Source of the DNA: Clostridia bacterium
GTDB lineage: Bacteria > Bacillota > Clostridia > Christensenellales > Aristaeellaceae
Length of the DNA: 57,848 nt
Reading direction: 5' to 3'
NCBI GenBank assembly: GCA_017433405.1
Contig: JAFRHH010000046.1
Coordinates: 1-57,848, forward strand
In this document: one piece after another, positions 25,250-32,925 of the stretch
Position numbering within the stretch: position 1 is the stretch's first letter
Layout of the letters: the number at the start of each line of letters is the position of its first letter
Translations under genes and position numbers: made by a program
The notes under the pieces: model-generated
Databases searched by the model: none
The model's input: only the letters and a program-made list of their open reading frames with translations
What the model was told of the DNA's origin: nothing

Positions 25250-26878
25250 TCACTTTTTTTCTGCGGCCCGATGGAATTCCTCTATTTTGCAGGTATGCTT
25301 CTTTGTATTCTCATCATAATTAATCCCGACCAGAATAATCTTTCCGCCATAATGGGATAATGCATCCGGATAATTCCTGTTGATTATCTGTTTGATGGCT
25401 CCTTCCGCATCTTTATTCCACTTCAGTTCTACGATCAGGGCAGGAAGTGTGGATCTGCGCTTCGGCCAGAAAACCACATCCGCAACGCCGTGTCCGCTCG
25501 GCAGTTCTTCCACTTTGGCATACTGATCGACACAGGAGATATAGGCCATTTTGACTACGTATCTCAGGCTCTGCTCATTATTATAATACGTAGGGGCATA
25601 TTCAGAGTCATGGACTTCAGCGATAGCCCTTGCTACTGCGTCGCTTTTCCCTTTCAGCGTATCGCTCAACAGCTGGTCTGATTTTTGAACCATCTCAATC
25701 AAACTCTTATGCTTCGCTTTTCGCAGAATCTTATCAAACTCCGTTCTGACCTCTTCATTGGGAATTGTAACAAGTCCTTCGACTGTATCATCTTCATAGG
25801 AATCCGACTCCTCCTCATAAGTCAGATATCCTAAATGGATCAGCAACGTAAGGACATCATCTTTGCAGGTAAATGTTTCCACATCATTCTGAAAGGAATC
25901 CGGATCAACCACGATGCTTTCACCGGCCATCAGTCTTACGATCGTATCCTGAAGACCGTCCTGATCCATGTCGATATAGGTCATCAGTGTTTCCGCCGCC
26001 GACGTCTTCCTCCAATAGGATTTCATTTTCCCGGAACGAATCGCATGCATAACGGAATAGGGATTATAAATTGAATGCTTAACGCCAACTGTATAACCGT
26101 CGTACCATCGTTTCATCTCGTCAAAGCGCCGATTTGATTCTTCACAAAGTCTCTTCACTTCTTCCTCCGTGAATCCGACATACCCGGCAAATTTCCCTGG
26201 ATCAAGCATGGAATATTCAACGAAATCCGATATTGCCGACTGCGATCCGTCCTTCTTAATCGGCAATATTCCGGTTATATAAGCAGCGGCCACAGCCTTC
26301 GGTGTGAAATTGTTGTTCTTAAACCACCCCCGCAAAAGGTTCAGATAGCTTTCCTGCGTATCGTTGTCGTCCTTCGCCTCCCGGATCATGGAGTCCCACT
26401 CATCTATCACGAATACAATCTTTCTCCCGGTTACCCTTACCAGTTCAAGCAGGCACTCGTTCAAATCCCTGATTTCTTTGAGTTCAGGATAAAGCTTCTG
26501 TGTTTCTTTCAGGAGCGTCGCATCGATCTGGGCCGGGATCTCGCCTAACGAAGTTCTTTTCTTTTTCGCATTCGAAATGAAGCCGGTAATATCAAGGCTG
26601 ATCACATGATACCTGTTGATGAATAAATCATAGGAAGCATCCCCGGAAATGCAGTACCTGTCAAACAGCTCATGTGAATCACATGTCCAATCGTAATAGG
26701 CGCAGAGCATCTGAGCCGCGTAGGACTTCCCGAATCTGCGCGGCCTGCTGATGCATGTCAGATTCTCAGTTGTTCCAATTGAATGATTGATCATGCTGAT
26801 CAGCCCGGTTTTATCTACATAGCTGCTATTCACAATTCTTGCAAATCCACTGTTCCCCGGATTTAAATAGATGCCCAT
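25250..26878 (-). CDS. AAA-ATPase-like / PD-(D/E)XK nuclease-like protein
   Basis: The 542-residue protein belongs to the widespread AAA-ATPase_like plus PDDEXK_9 group (DUF1703 type). The N-terminus FVDKT-like YVDKTGLI, the P-loop-like SRPRRFGKS at 44-52 and the Walker B KIVFVIDEWDSMI are seen. The C-terminus has a nuclease core, GVADVVFWP and LIVELKWNKDAEGAIKQI (D...ExK). The start at 26878 is preferred because GAGGAGG lies eight bases upstream; a start at 26905 has none. These proteins occur in many copies in gut Firmicutes and Bacteroidetes; the role is unknown and a defence function is only speculation. Base composition is visibly more AT-rich than that of its neighbours, suggesting transfer. 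Confidence 0.88.
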   Translation of the reverse strand: MGIYLNPGNSGFARIVNSSYVDKTGLISMINHSIGTTENLTCISRPRRFGKSYAAQMLCAYYDWTCDSHELFDRYCISGDASYDLFINRYHVISLDITGFISNAKKKRTSLGEIPAQIDATLLKETQKLYPELKEIRDLNECLLELVRVTGRKIVFVIDEWDSMIREAKDDNDTQESYLNLLRGWFKNNNFTPKAVAAAYITGILPIKKDGSQSAISDFVEYSMLDPGKFAGYVGFTEEEVKRLCEESNRRFDEMKRWYDGYTVGVKHSIYNPYSVMHAIRSGKMKSYWRKTSAAETLMTYIDMDQDGLQDTIVRLMAGESIVVDPDSFQNDVETFTCKDDVLTLLIHLGYLTYEEESDSYEDDTVEGLVTIPNEEVRTEFDKILRKAKHKSLIEMVQKSDQLLSDTLKGKSDAVARAIAEVHDSEYAPTYYNNEQSLRYVVKMAYISCVDQYAKVEELPSGHGVADVVFWPKRRSTLPALIVELKWNKDAEGAIKQIINRNYPDALSHYGGKIILVGINYDENTKKHTCKIEEFHRAAEKK

Positions 26879-26935
26879 CCCGCAGACCTCCTCGAAAATA
26901 AACACAATCCATTTCCTTCATTCGTGTTTTCTTGT

Positions 26936-26965
26936 GAATGGTAATTCACGTCTGCCATTCTGTCC
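26936..26965 (-). repeat. Dispersed 30-bp UTR hairpin repeat, copy 2
   Basis: This copy matches 5625-5654 with one difference (A for T at the thirteenth base). The stem GAATGG/CCATTC is conserved. It lies between the promoter at 27035-27064 and the AAA/PD-(D/E)XK gene, in the same orientation relative to that gene as copy 1 has to the SBP gene. A second imperfect stem (GATTTTGT..CCGC with GCGG..ACAAAATC) follows on its right at about 26972-27015. Confidence 0.7.
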
Positions 26966-27034
26966 GGATGACGATTTTGTAACCGCTCACGCTAACGCGA
27001 TTCGCGGACAAAATCTGTCTCGCCTGCAGTATTG

Positions 27035-27064
27035 ATTATATCCGGCCTCTGTATTCAAAGTCAA
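27035..27064 (-). promoter_or_regulatory. Promoter of the AAA/PD-(D/E)XK gene
   Basis: On the minus strand TTGACT (27064-27059), an 18-base spacer and TATAAT (27040-27035). The predicted start near 27028 leaves a leader of about 150 bases that contains two potential hairpins, including the dispersed repeat. Confidence 0.7.
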
Positions 27065-27115
27065 ATAGAAGGTTATGTGCTGTTCAGTGTTTTGCGGAAA
27101 AAGTGAATTGCGGCG

Positions 27116-29260
27116 CTATCGATTTTCCGTTACGTCTCTCGCGTAAACCTCTTCTCCTCTGAGATTCATAAAATGCTGCATGACAACTTTCCCATTTTCG
27201 TCATAATCCATTTCAACCGCGCAATAACCGATCCCGATTTCAACAGGCTGTCCCGCAAGGTTGACATAAGTAATTTTAGCAACCCTGCCTTCCTCATTAT
27301 ACTCATAATCGGTCCCCGCGTATCCTTTTTCAATCATCATGATTTCCGTGTTTTCATCAACATAGCGCTCCCCGATAACCGTCCCCTGATCATTTCGAAG
27401 ATACCAGACGCCATTATATCCATTCTCGCAGCGAACAGACTGACCCTGGCCGTCGAAGTAAAACACCGCTTCCAGAATGCCCGTTTCCTCGTTGTACTGG
27501 TAGAAAACCGTTGCGTATGTATCCCCTGCCGGCGCGGGATTGCCGTCGATCCCATAGGTCGATCTCATCAGCACCTTTCCCCGATCATTATACGCCGTGG
27601 TCTGTCCGGCCCAGCCATCCTGCCCGACAACCAGATATCCCTCCGTGTCAAAGTAGCTTTTTTCAACAACTCTGCCAGCGTCATCTCTTCTCTGCGCGTA
27701 TCGATGCCAGCCGTTTTTGCACAGCACCGCTTCTCCTTCGTTCCCAAAGCACGATATTTCAGCCACTGCCGAATGCTCATCGTATTTGTACTGCAGCTCA
27801 TGGACGCCCTCCGGCCCGTTCGTCGCAGTTCCGTCGACGCCATAATACTGATAGCTTCTCGGCTTTTCGTGATAATAGGTGATTTCGCAGCGGTAATATC
27901 CCTTACCCCCATCCACCGGTTCACCCTCAGCGTTCAGATATTCCCGGGCGATATTGTTTCCGTCTTCATCATACTCATACATCACCGTTGCATATCCGTC
28001 AATCCCGTTAACAGGCTTTCTGTCAAAATCGATAAACGTCTCGCTGATCTTCCGCCCTTTTTTCCATTTATAGGAGATCCCATGATAGCCACCCTGAAGG
28101 TTCATCGGATTTTTCTCTTCATCAAAATATTCCTCATACCGATAGATTCCCTTGCTCTGAATCCTCCGGGTCACAATGGCGTAGCCCTTTTCCGGGTGCA
28201 GCATCAGCCTGTCATCGATGTCATAATAAGCCTCCCGGCTGATATCCCCGGTTTTTGCATACGTCCTCTGTATTTTTGAAATCCCCTCGCTGGTTGTTGT
28301 TCGCTCATCCGATTCGTTGTAATAGGTGACAGTATCCGCACGGCCTTTGGCGTCATATGTATAGCCCACCGAAGCCCATCCGCCCGGCTGAATGGCCGGA
28401 TTTCCTTCCTGATCAAAATAATGAACCCTGGCCGGATTCTTCCGGCTTTTCTCGTACTCATTTTCGATATAGGCATATCGCCCTTTATACATCATCAGCT
28501 TTCCGTCGGCGCCGAAGTACTCGACCCTCGCCAGCCGATTGTCCTCATAGGTCTGGAGGTACCCCGCATAACCCCTTGCGGAATTATAAACCATGTTTCC
28601 CTTTTCATCATAGAAATATTCTGAGCTCATCTCAGTCTTTACATACGCTCGTTCCATGACAGCAAATCCGCCAGGGCCATTCATGGGCAGCCTGTCCGCG
28701 TTAAAGTATTCCGCCTTCAGGCACTGCCGCTTGCTGTTGTAGGTATACTGCAGAACCGCCCACAGCGAGTCGCTTCGCAGGAGTTCGCCGTCCGTTCCGT
28801 AATTGATCGTACTGTCCAGCTTCAGGTGGTCGTATTTATTTTCCCGTTTGTGATATCCTTCAGGTCCGATCACCGGGTTTTCCTTCTCGTCAAAATATGC
28901 CCGCCACAGAAGGCGCCCATTTCCGTCCCACTTCTGCTGTACCACCGCATACCCATCCCTGATGACGCAGAGATTGCCGTCCAGGTCATAATAGCTTTCC
29001 CTGATGCAGCGGGGCTTCTTGTTGTATTCATATCGAACGGAGGCCCACCCCAGATCCTCCGCGAACACGCGGGTTCCCTCGTCGTTCTCCCACCAGGCCT
29101 CCTCCACACGGCGACTCTTCTTCCCGACGGTTTCCTGTCTGTGGAGATTGGAAGAAACTTCAGCATACCCGGTATTGAATGTCACCAGAACGAGAATTAT
29201 CCATAACATCGCGTAGCAGCATCGTCTGGTCTTTGCTTCTGTCTTCTCCTTCGCGCGCAT
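27116..29260 (-). CDS. Secreted tandem-repeat protein with YFDxxG / GYAxxxYxYDxxG units
   Basis: The 714-residue protein has an N-terminal export signal or anchor (MLWIILVLVTFNTGYA, residues 18-33). The rest is about fourteen repeats of 45-50 residues. Each has an aromatic, acidic turn (YFDEKENP, YFNADRLP, YFGADGKL, YFDQEGNP, YLNAEGEP), a Gly-Tyr strand (GGYHGISY, GYATVMY, GYAGTDYEY) and a YDxxG hairpin. The pattern recalls RHS/YD or wall-binding repeats but is not identical to either. No enzyme domain is seen. AAAGGAG precedes the ATG. It lies between the AT-rich AAA gene and a zinc-ribbon membrane protein. A surface or wall-binding role is inferred only from export and repeats. Confidence 0.78.
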   Translation of the reverse strand: MRAKEKTEAKTRRCCYAMLWIILVLVTFNTGYAEVSSNLHRQETVGKKSRRVEEAWWENDEGTRVFAEDLGWASVRYEYNKKPRCIRESYYDLDGNLCVIRDGYAVVQQKWDGNGRLLWRAYFDEKENPVIGPEGYHKRENKYDHLKLDSTINYGTDGELLRSDSLWAVLQYTYNSKRQCLKAEYFNADRLPMNGPGGFAVMERAYVKTEMSSEYFYDEKGNMVYNSARGYAGYLQTYEDNRLARVEYFGADGKLMMYKGRYAYIENEYEKSRKNPARVHYFDQEGNPAIQPGGWASVGYTYDAKGRADTVTYYNESDERTTTSEGISKIQRTYAKTGDISREAYYDIDDRLMLHPEKGYAIVTRRIQSKGIYRYEEYFDEEKNPMNLQGGYHGISYKWKKGRKISETFIDFDRKPVNGIDGYATVMYEYDEDGNNIAREYLNAEGEPVDGGKGYYRCEITYYHEKPRSYQYYGVDGTATNGPEGVHELQYKYDEHSAVAEISCFGNEGEAVLCKNGWHRYAQRRDDAGRVVEKSYFDTEGYLVVGQDGWAGQTTAYNDRGKVLMRSTYGIDGNPAPAGDTYATVFYQYNEETGILEAVFYFDGQGQSVRCENGYNGVWYLRNDQGTVIGERYVDENTEIMMIEKGYAGTDYEYNEEGRVAKITYVNLAGQPVEIGIGYCAVEMDYDENGKVVMQHFMNLRGEEVYARDVTENR

Positions 29261-29273
29261 GAGAAGTCACTCC

Positions 29274-29302
29274 TTTACTCCGAAAATAATCCATGGTATA
29301 AT
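29274..29302 (+). promoter_or_regulatory. Probable promoter of the zinc-ribbon membrane protein gene
   Basis: TTTACT (29274-29279), a 17-base spacer and a perfect TATAAT (29297-29302). The -35 box is weak. GGAGG lies shortly before the ATG at 29357. Confidence 0.5.
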
Positions 29303-29356
29303 GGTTTCAGGGATTGGAACGCGAATCCGTCCATTTCTGAGAGTCGGAGGTACATC

Positions 29357-29830
29357 ATGTCAGAAAAGCTCTCCATCAAATGTCCAAGCTGCGGAGCTTC
29401 TCTTGACTATAATGAAAAAAAGGAATCGGGTGTTTGTCCCTACTGCGGAACGCAGGTCGTTTTTAAAAAATCTGAAAAAGAACGAGCCTCTCTTCGACCC
29501 GCTCCTTCACGCGTCAGTTCAGAAGTTCAGCCGAAAAAGCCATTCTATTGGCGAACCGTTTTTTATATCTGGCTTGCCTCTCTGGCATTTCTGGCCATTC
29601 TGATGGTCCTGTTTCCTGTGGAAGCGCCTGGCTCACCCAATTCAATCCGCGCAGCCCGCGTTGATTCGTTCCTGTATTTTGATCTTTTTGCCGGCATAGC
29701 CGTCCTGCTGGGCTATGGTTTATGGAAATTAATCCGATTCCTGTATGACCGCATTCACGACCTGATCGCATATCGGATCCCGGAAATGAAAAGACGTCGT
29801 TTATACCGCAGGAACCATCACCTCTCCTGA
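29357..29830 (+). CDS. Zinc-ribbon protein with two membrane helices
   Basis: The 157-residue protein begins with a double CxxC zinc ribbon (CPSCGASLDY and CPYCGTQVVF, residues 9-34), then a basic linker and two membrane segments at about 62-82 and 100-120, ending in a basic tail. No catalytic domain is visible. Proteins of this layout are common in Clostridia and are generally unassigned. Its 3' end overlaps the 3' end of the convergent metallopeptidase gene by 13 bases. It shares the zinc-ribbon-then-membrane theme with the kinase and pseudokinase of the secretion locus to the right, which may be coincidence. Confidence 0.75.
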   Translation: MSEKLSIKCPSCGASLDYNEKKESGVCPYCGTQVVFKKSEKERASLRPAPSRVSSEVQPKKPFYWRTVFYIWLASLAFLAILMVLFPVEAPGSPNSIRAARVDSFLYFDLFAGIAVLLGYGLWKLIRFLYDRIHDLIAYRIPEMKRRRLYRRNHHLS

Positions 29831-30501
29831 CCGGAGCCTTGCCGGAAGATGACGGACACGACTTTCCCGAGCAACCGAATCGAATTGGACAGCGCCGAAA
29901 GCAGATAACTGCCGGCAGAAACGGCCATGATTCTGCGCACCTTTTTTTCTTCGGTCGCTGTGCAGATGCCGTCTTCCCGCAAGCGTGAGATTCCTCTTTC
30001 CCCGGCGTCTGTCTCCAGAAAGAAGGACAGGCCCGCGTAAATCAGCGTGCAAACGATCATGATGCCGCCGAGCAGCCGAAGCAGATCCCAGTGCGCTGCT
30101 TCTCCGACCAGAAGAACGATCCAGGAAAACGCGGAGCATCCGTTCATAGCGGGCCTGATGGCGGAATGAAAAGCCATCAGGCCGCTGCCGGCGTGATCCT
30201 GATCCAGATGACCCATTTCATGGGCCGCCGTACTGATTGCGCCAATGCTTTTCGAGCGCGCGATCGTTCTTGACAGAACAAGCATGCCTGTTTCCGGTTG
30301 GTAATGATCCGCGCCGGGCGCCTCTGTTACCGCGAAAACGGCTTTCTTTCCCTCGACCCGTTCAATCCATCTGGCAACCATTTCTCCCGCGGTTTCAGGC
30401 GATCCGGAAGGTTGCTTCAGGGCCTGAGCCATTTCTTTTTTTACATAAGCCTGATAAAGGAATCCCGCAAGGATTCCCGCAAGCAGCAATCCGTATATCA
30501 T
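29818..30501 (-). CDS. Membrane zinc metallopeptidase, YugP-like
   Basis: The 227-residue protein has an N-terminal membrane helix (residues 3-20), the zinc site HEMGH (His 94, Glu 95, His 98) and two further hydrophobic segments at about 125-165. The arrangement LSRTIARSKSIGAISTAAHEMGH matches the neutral zinc metallopeptidase family of B. subtilis YugP, which is normally about 225-230 residues long. The third ligand is probably a Glu or Asp near 170 (ETDAGERG), not certain. It follows the last WXG100 gene by 65 bases containing a strong hairpin, on the same strand, and may or may not be part of the secretion operon. Confidence 0.82.
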   Translation of the reverse strand: MIYGLLLAGILAGFLYQAYVKKEMAQALKQPSGSPETAGEMVARWIERVEGKKAVFAVTEAPGADHYQPETGMLVLSRTIARSKSIGAISTAAHEMGHLDQDHAGSGLMAFHSAIRPAMNGCSAFSWIVLLVGEAAHWDLLRLLGGIMIVCTLIYAGLSFFLETDAGERGISRLREDGICTATEEKKVRRIMAVSAGSYLLSALSNSIRLLGKVVSVIFRQGSGQER

Positions 30502-30525
30502 AAACCAATTCTTTCCGCACAGTCA

Positions 30526-30557
30526 GACTGCCGCCCCGCTTACACGGGGCGGCAGTC
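30526..30557 (-). other. Strong intercistronic hairpin after the last WXG100 gene
   Basis: GACTGCCGCCCCG (30526-30538) and CGGGGCGGCAGTC (30545-30557) form a perfect 13-base stem with a six-base loop. No T-run follows on the minus strand, so it is more likely an mRNA-stabilising or partial termination element than a full terminator. It would protect the 3' end of the WXG100 messages. Confidence 0.6.
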
Positions 30558-30566
30558 CTGAAACAA

Positions 30567-30857
30567 TTACCCACGGAAGCCGGCCGCAACCGAGTCATCC
30601 GTATTGTCGAGCGCCTTAGCGGAAGCCTTGGCTTCGGCGGCGATGCTTTCGAGCAGCTTGGGATAACCCCGGAGGCTCTCCTCCATGCGGACATACATAT
30701 TGTAGTACGCGTTGGAGCCCATACCGGTCCACTGGGTGGTCATCTCATCGACGATGTCGCCCAGCACGGAAACCTGCTTGTCCAGTCTTTCAGCGACCTG
30801 GGACAGCTCATTGGCCTTTCTCATTACCTGTTCAGGCGTGATCACGACATTAGCCAT
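30567..30857 (-). CDS. WXG100-family secreted protein 1
   Basis: The 96-residue helical hairpin protein has the defining Trp-x-Gly turn (WTG at 43-45) between two amphipathic helices. Such proteins are exported as dimers by the EssC-type ATPase. A YxxxE-like pattern lies in the second helix, but no clear C-terminal YxxxD is seen. GGGAGG precedes the ATG. It is the last of three consecutive WXG100 genes and is followed by a strong hairpin. There is no signal peptide, as expected. Confidence 0.9.
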   Translation of the reverse strand: MANVVITPEQVMRKANELSQVAERLDKQVSVLGDIVDEMTTQWTGMGSNAYYNMYVRMEESLRGYPKLLESIAAEAKASAKALDNTDDSVAAGFRG

Positions 30858-30890
30858 TTTCTTTTTCCTCCCTCTTTTTTTGTCGTTTCA

Positions 30891-31172
30891 TCAGCTGCGG
30901 GAACCGAGATTCTTATCCGCCGCAATGTAAGCATCCGCAGCGCCGATCGCGGCCTGGCCCAGAGACTTGACCGTATCCGGCAGAGACTCCAGCTGCTTAT
31001 CCGTCCTGTTGAAGTCGTTCAGGAAAGCCACCTGAGCCTGGCCCTGCCAGTTCGCGGTGATCTGATGAACCAGATTCCGGGCATCCGCAAGAATGCCGTT
31101 GAACGTGGTGGCCATGCTTTCAATCTGTGATCCACTGCTCCTGAGCGCCTCTCCTACCTTGATGTTTGCCAT
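30891..31172 (-). CDS. WXG100-family secreted protein 2 with YxxxD export motif
   Basis: The 93-residue protein has WQG at 42-44 between two helices and, after the second helix, YIAAD at 82-86. This is the YxxxD signal that type VII systems recognise, so it is the best EsxA/EsxB-like substrate candidate of the three. AAAGGAGA precedes the ATG. It lies 33 bases before WXG100 protein 1 and 74 bases after WXG100 protein 3; the latter gap contains a small AACCG/CGGTT stem. Confidence 0.9.
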   Translation of the reverse strand: MANIKVGEALRSSGSQIESMATTFNGILADARNLVHQITANWQGQAQVAFLNDFNRTDKQLESLPDTVKSLGQAAIGAADAYIAADKNLGSRS

Positions 31173-31246
31173 TTTTAGGGTTCTCCTTTCATTTTTTTAT
31201 ACAAACCGTTTTCCGGTTGGTACCTGAACATAGAAGGGTTTTCTCG

Positions 31247-31537
31247 TCAAACCTTCAGTGATTCCGCCTGGATCGTAAGCTGGTTATACATGGTGGTGAT
31301 CTTTGTCAGAAGCTCGGAGAAGGTATCGATCATATCGCTGTATTTGGCCAGGGAATCCTTCAGCGTTTCCATGTATTCGCTTTTGAAAAGATCCGCTGCT
31401 TTTCCTTTCCATCCGGCATCCAGATCCTTCTTGGCGTCTTCGACGCCCTGCTTCAATTCAAGCAGTCTCTGGCTGCATGAATTCAGGCTGTTGCAGCACC
31501 GGTTCATCGCGTCAATGTCGTATGAAATCTTAGCCAT
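31247..31537 (-). CDS. WXG100-family secreted protein 3
   Basis: The 96-residue protein has WKG at 43-45 between two helices. Two adjacent Cys (14-15) and Cys 21 in the first helix are unusual for this family and could form disulphides after export. No YxxxD motif is visible. Its ATG overlaps the end of the TPR gene by eight bases, with GGGAGG inside that gene, so the two are coupled. It may form a heterodimer with one of the following WXG100 proteins. Confidence 0.88.
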   Translation of the reverse strand: MAKISYDIDAMNRCCNSLNSCSQRLLELKQGVEDAKKDLDAGWKGKAADLFKSEYMETLKDSLAKYSDMIDTFSELLTKITTMYNQLTIQAESLKV

Positions 31538-32876
31538 TGTTGCCTCCCGTTCTCATCGCTTCGAAGCCTTTCTTCAGTTCCTGTTCCAGCGCTTCCGCTT
31601 CCGCGGTTTTTCCTTCCTTCCGAAGAATCTGCGCTCTTAATTCCTTTGTGCCCAGATTCTCGCCGGAAACCTTCTCCACATAGTCGACTTCTTCCATGGC
31701 CTTATCCGTTTCCCCAAGGCCGATATGGCACATGGCCCGATAGACGTGCGTGTCAACCCTGCTGCGCTGCTTTACGGCGATCATGGTCATTTTCCGAATC
31801 GCTTCCCGATAAAGAGCGGCCGCCTCCTCTTTTCTGCCCATCTCATCGACCGCAATCGCTTCCATCACATGTGCGCTGCACAGCTCATCCTCCCCCTTGA
31901 CGGTTCTGGTCGAATCTGCCGCGAGCTGCTGCAGCTCCTTGTATCTGCCGGTTGTACGGTAAATCGTCATCAGCACCTGTCTGGCTTCCACGTCGGGGTT
32001 TTCAGGCGTGTCCCTCGCCACGCAGGCCCGGTAGCATTCAATCGCTTTGTCAATCTGCTCCGTCCTGAGATAAGCGTCCGCTTCAACCTTGTCCAGATGG
32101 GTCAGAACCTCCGGTGGAATCCCCTCGATCGCCCGAATCTCAGCGGACAGCTTCTGTGCTTCTGCTTCCTTCCCCATAATGATGCAAACATCCATCAGGT
32201 GGAGTTTCAGATCAATGTTTTCGGGGAACCTCTGAACCGCTTCCCGCAGCAGGTTTTCCGCCTGCTCATATTTGTACTGCGAGGAAAGCGTTCTTGCGTA
32301 CTCCTTCCACGCGGCCGGAATATCCGGGAAGCGGTCTTTGGCCGCCTTTGCCTCTTCCTCCGCCTGCTCGATCTTTCTCATGACCATCAGGCAGCCAATC
32401 CTCCGGATATAGGGCACATCCCACTCCGGATATTTTTCGATCGTCCGCTGATAGCTCCGCAGGGCCGCGTCATACTTTCCCTGCCGTTCCTGGCAAAAGC
32501 CCATATTGTTCAGCAGGTGCATATCCTCATAGCCGGCCCGGTCCGCCGCGGCATATTCAAGTTCGGCTGTTTTGAATTCATCCAGCAGGAGATGGGTGTT
32601 GCCCATCATATAATGGGCTTCCGGATCATTTTCGTCGATCATCAGCGTCCGCCTGTATTCTTCCAGCGCCCCTGCATAATCAGCCCTCAGAACCTTGAGC
32701 CCGCCTTTTTCCAGATAGATTCTGGAACACATGGGCTCCGTCTTTTCCGCCTTCTCCAACAGTTTTTCGGCCTCTTCAAACTCATCATTCACAATCAGCA
32801 TATGCGCCTTCTCGGTCAGATCGAGCGCCTCAAGCATCTGGGGGGAAACCTGATCCAGATTTTTCCGTTCATCCAT
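31530..32876 (-). CDS. TPR-repeat protein of the type VII locus
   Basis: The 448-residue soluble protein consists almost wholly of tetratricopeptide helices. About ten units are visible, for example LEEYRRTLMIDENDPEAHY-type blocks with the A-x-x-Y-x-x-A-L pattern (DAALRSYQRTIEKYPEW, KAIECYRACVARD). There is no signal peptide or membrane segment. It is coupled to WXG100 gene 3 by an eight-base overlap. A chaperone or adaptor for export substrates is plausible from its place between the large substrate gene and the WXG100 genes, but this is inferred. Similar TPR proteins have many other roles. Confidence 0.85.
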   Translation of the reverse strand: MDERKNLDQVSPQMLEALDLTEKAHMLIVNDEFEEAEKLLEKAEKTEPMCSRIYLEKGGLKVLRADYAGALEEYRRTLMIDENDPEAHYMMGNTHLLLDEFKTAELEYAAADRAGYEDMHLLNNMGFCQERQGKYDAALRSYQRTIEKYPEWDVPYIRRIGCLMVMRKIEQAEEEAKAAKDRFPDIPAAWKEYARTLSSQYKYEQAENLLREAVQRFPENIDLKLHLMDVCIIMGKEAEAQKLSAEIRAIEGIPPEVLTHLDKVEADAYLRTEQIDKAIECYRACVARDTPENPDVEARQVLMTIYRTTGRYKELQQLAADSTRTVKGEDELCSAHVMEAIAVDEMGRKEEAAALYREAIRKMTMIAVKQRSRVDTHVYRAMCHIGLGETDKAMEEVDYVEKVSGENLGTKELRAQILRKEGKTAEAEALEQELKKGFEAMRTGGNNG

Positions 32877-32925
32877 ATATATACCCTTCCCTTTCTGTTG
32901 TCAGCTGCTTTGCCGCCTTTGGATG

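Noticed and set aside
25224-25260. Terminator after the GH5 gene
   Set aside because: A GCGC-type stem before a T-run can be drawn but it is weak, and the T-run is the end of the convergent coding region.
31173-31246. Internal promoter before WXG100 gene 2
   Set aside because: A TATAAA and a TTGACG are present but at wrong spacing; only a small AACCG/CGGTT stem is clear.
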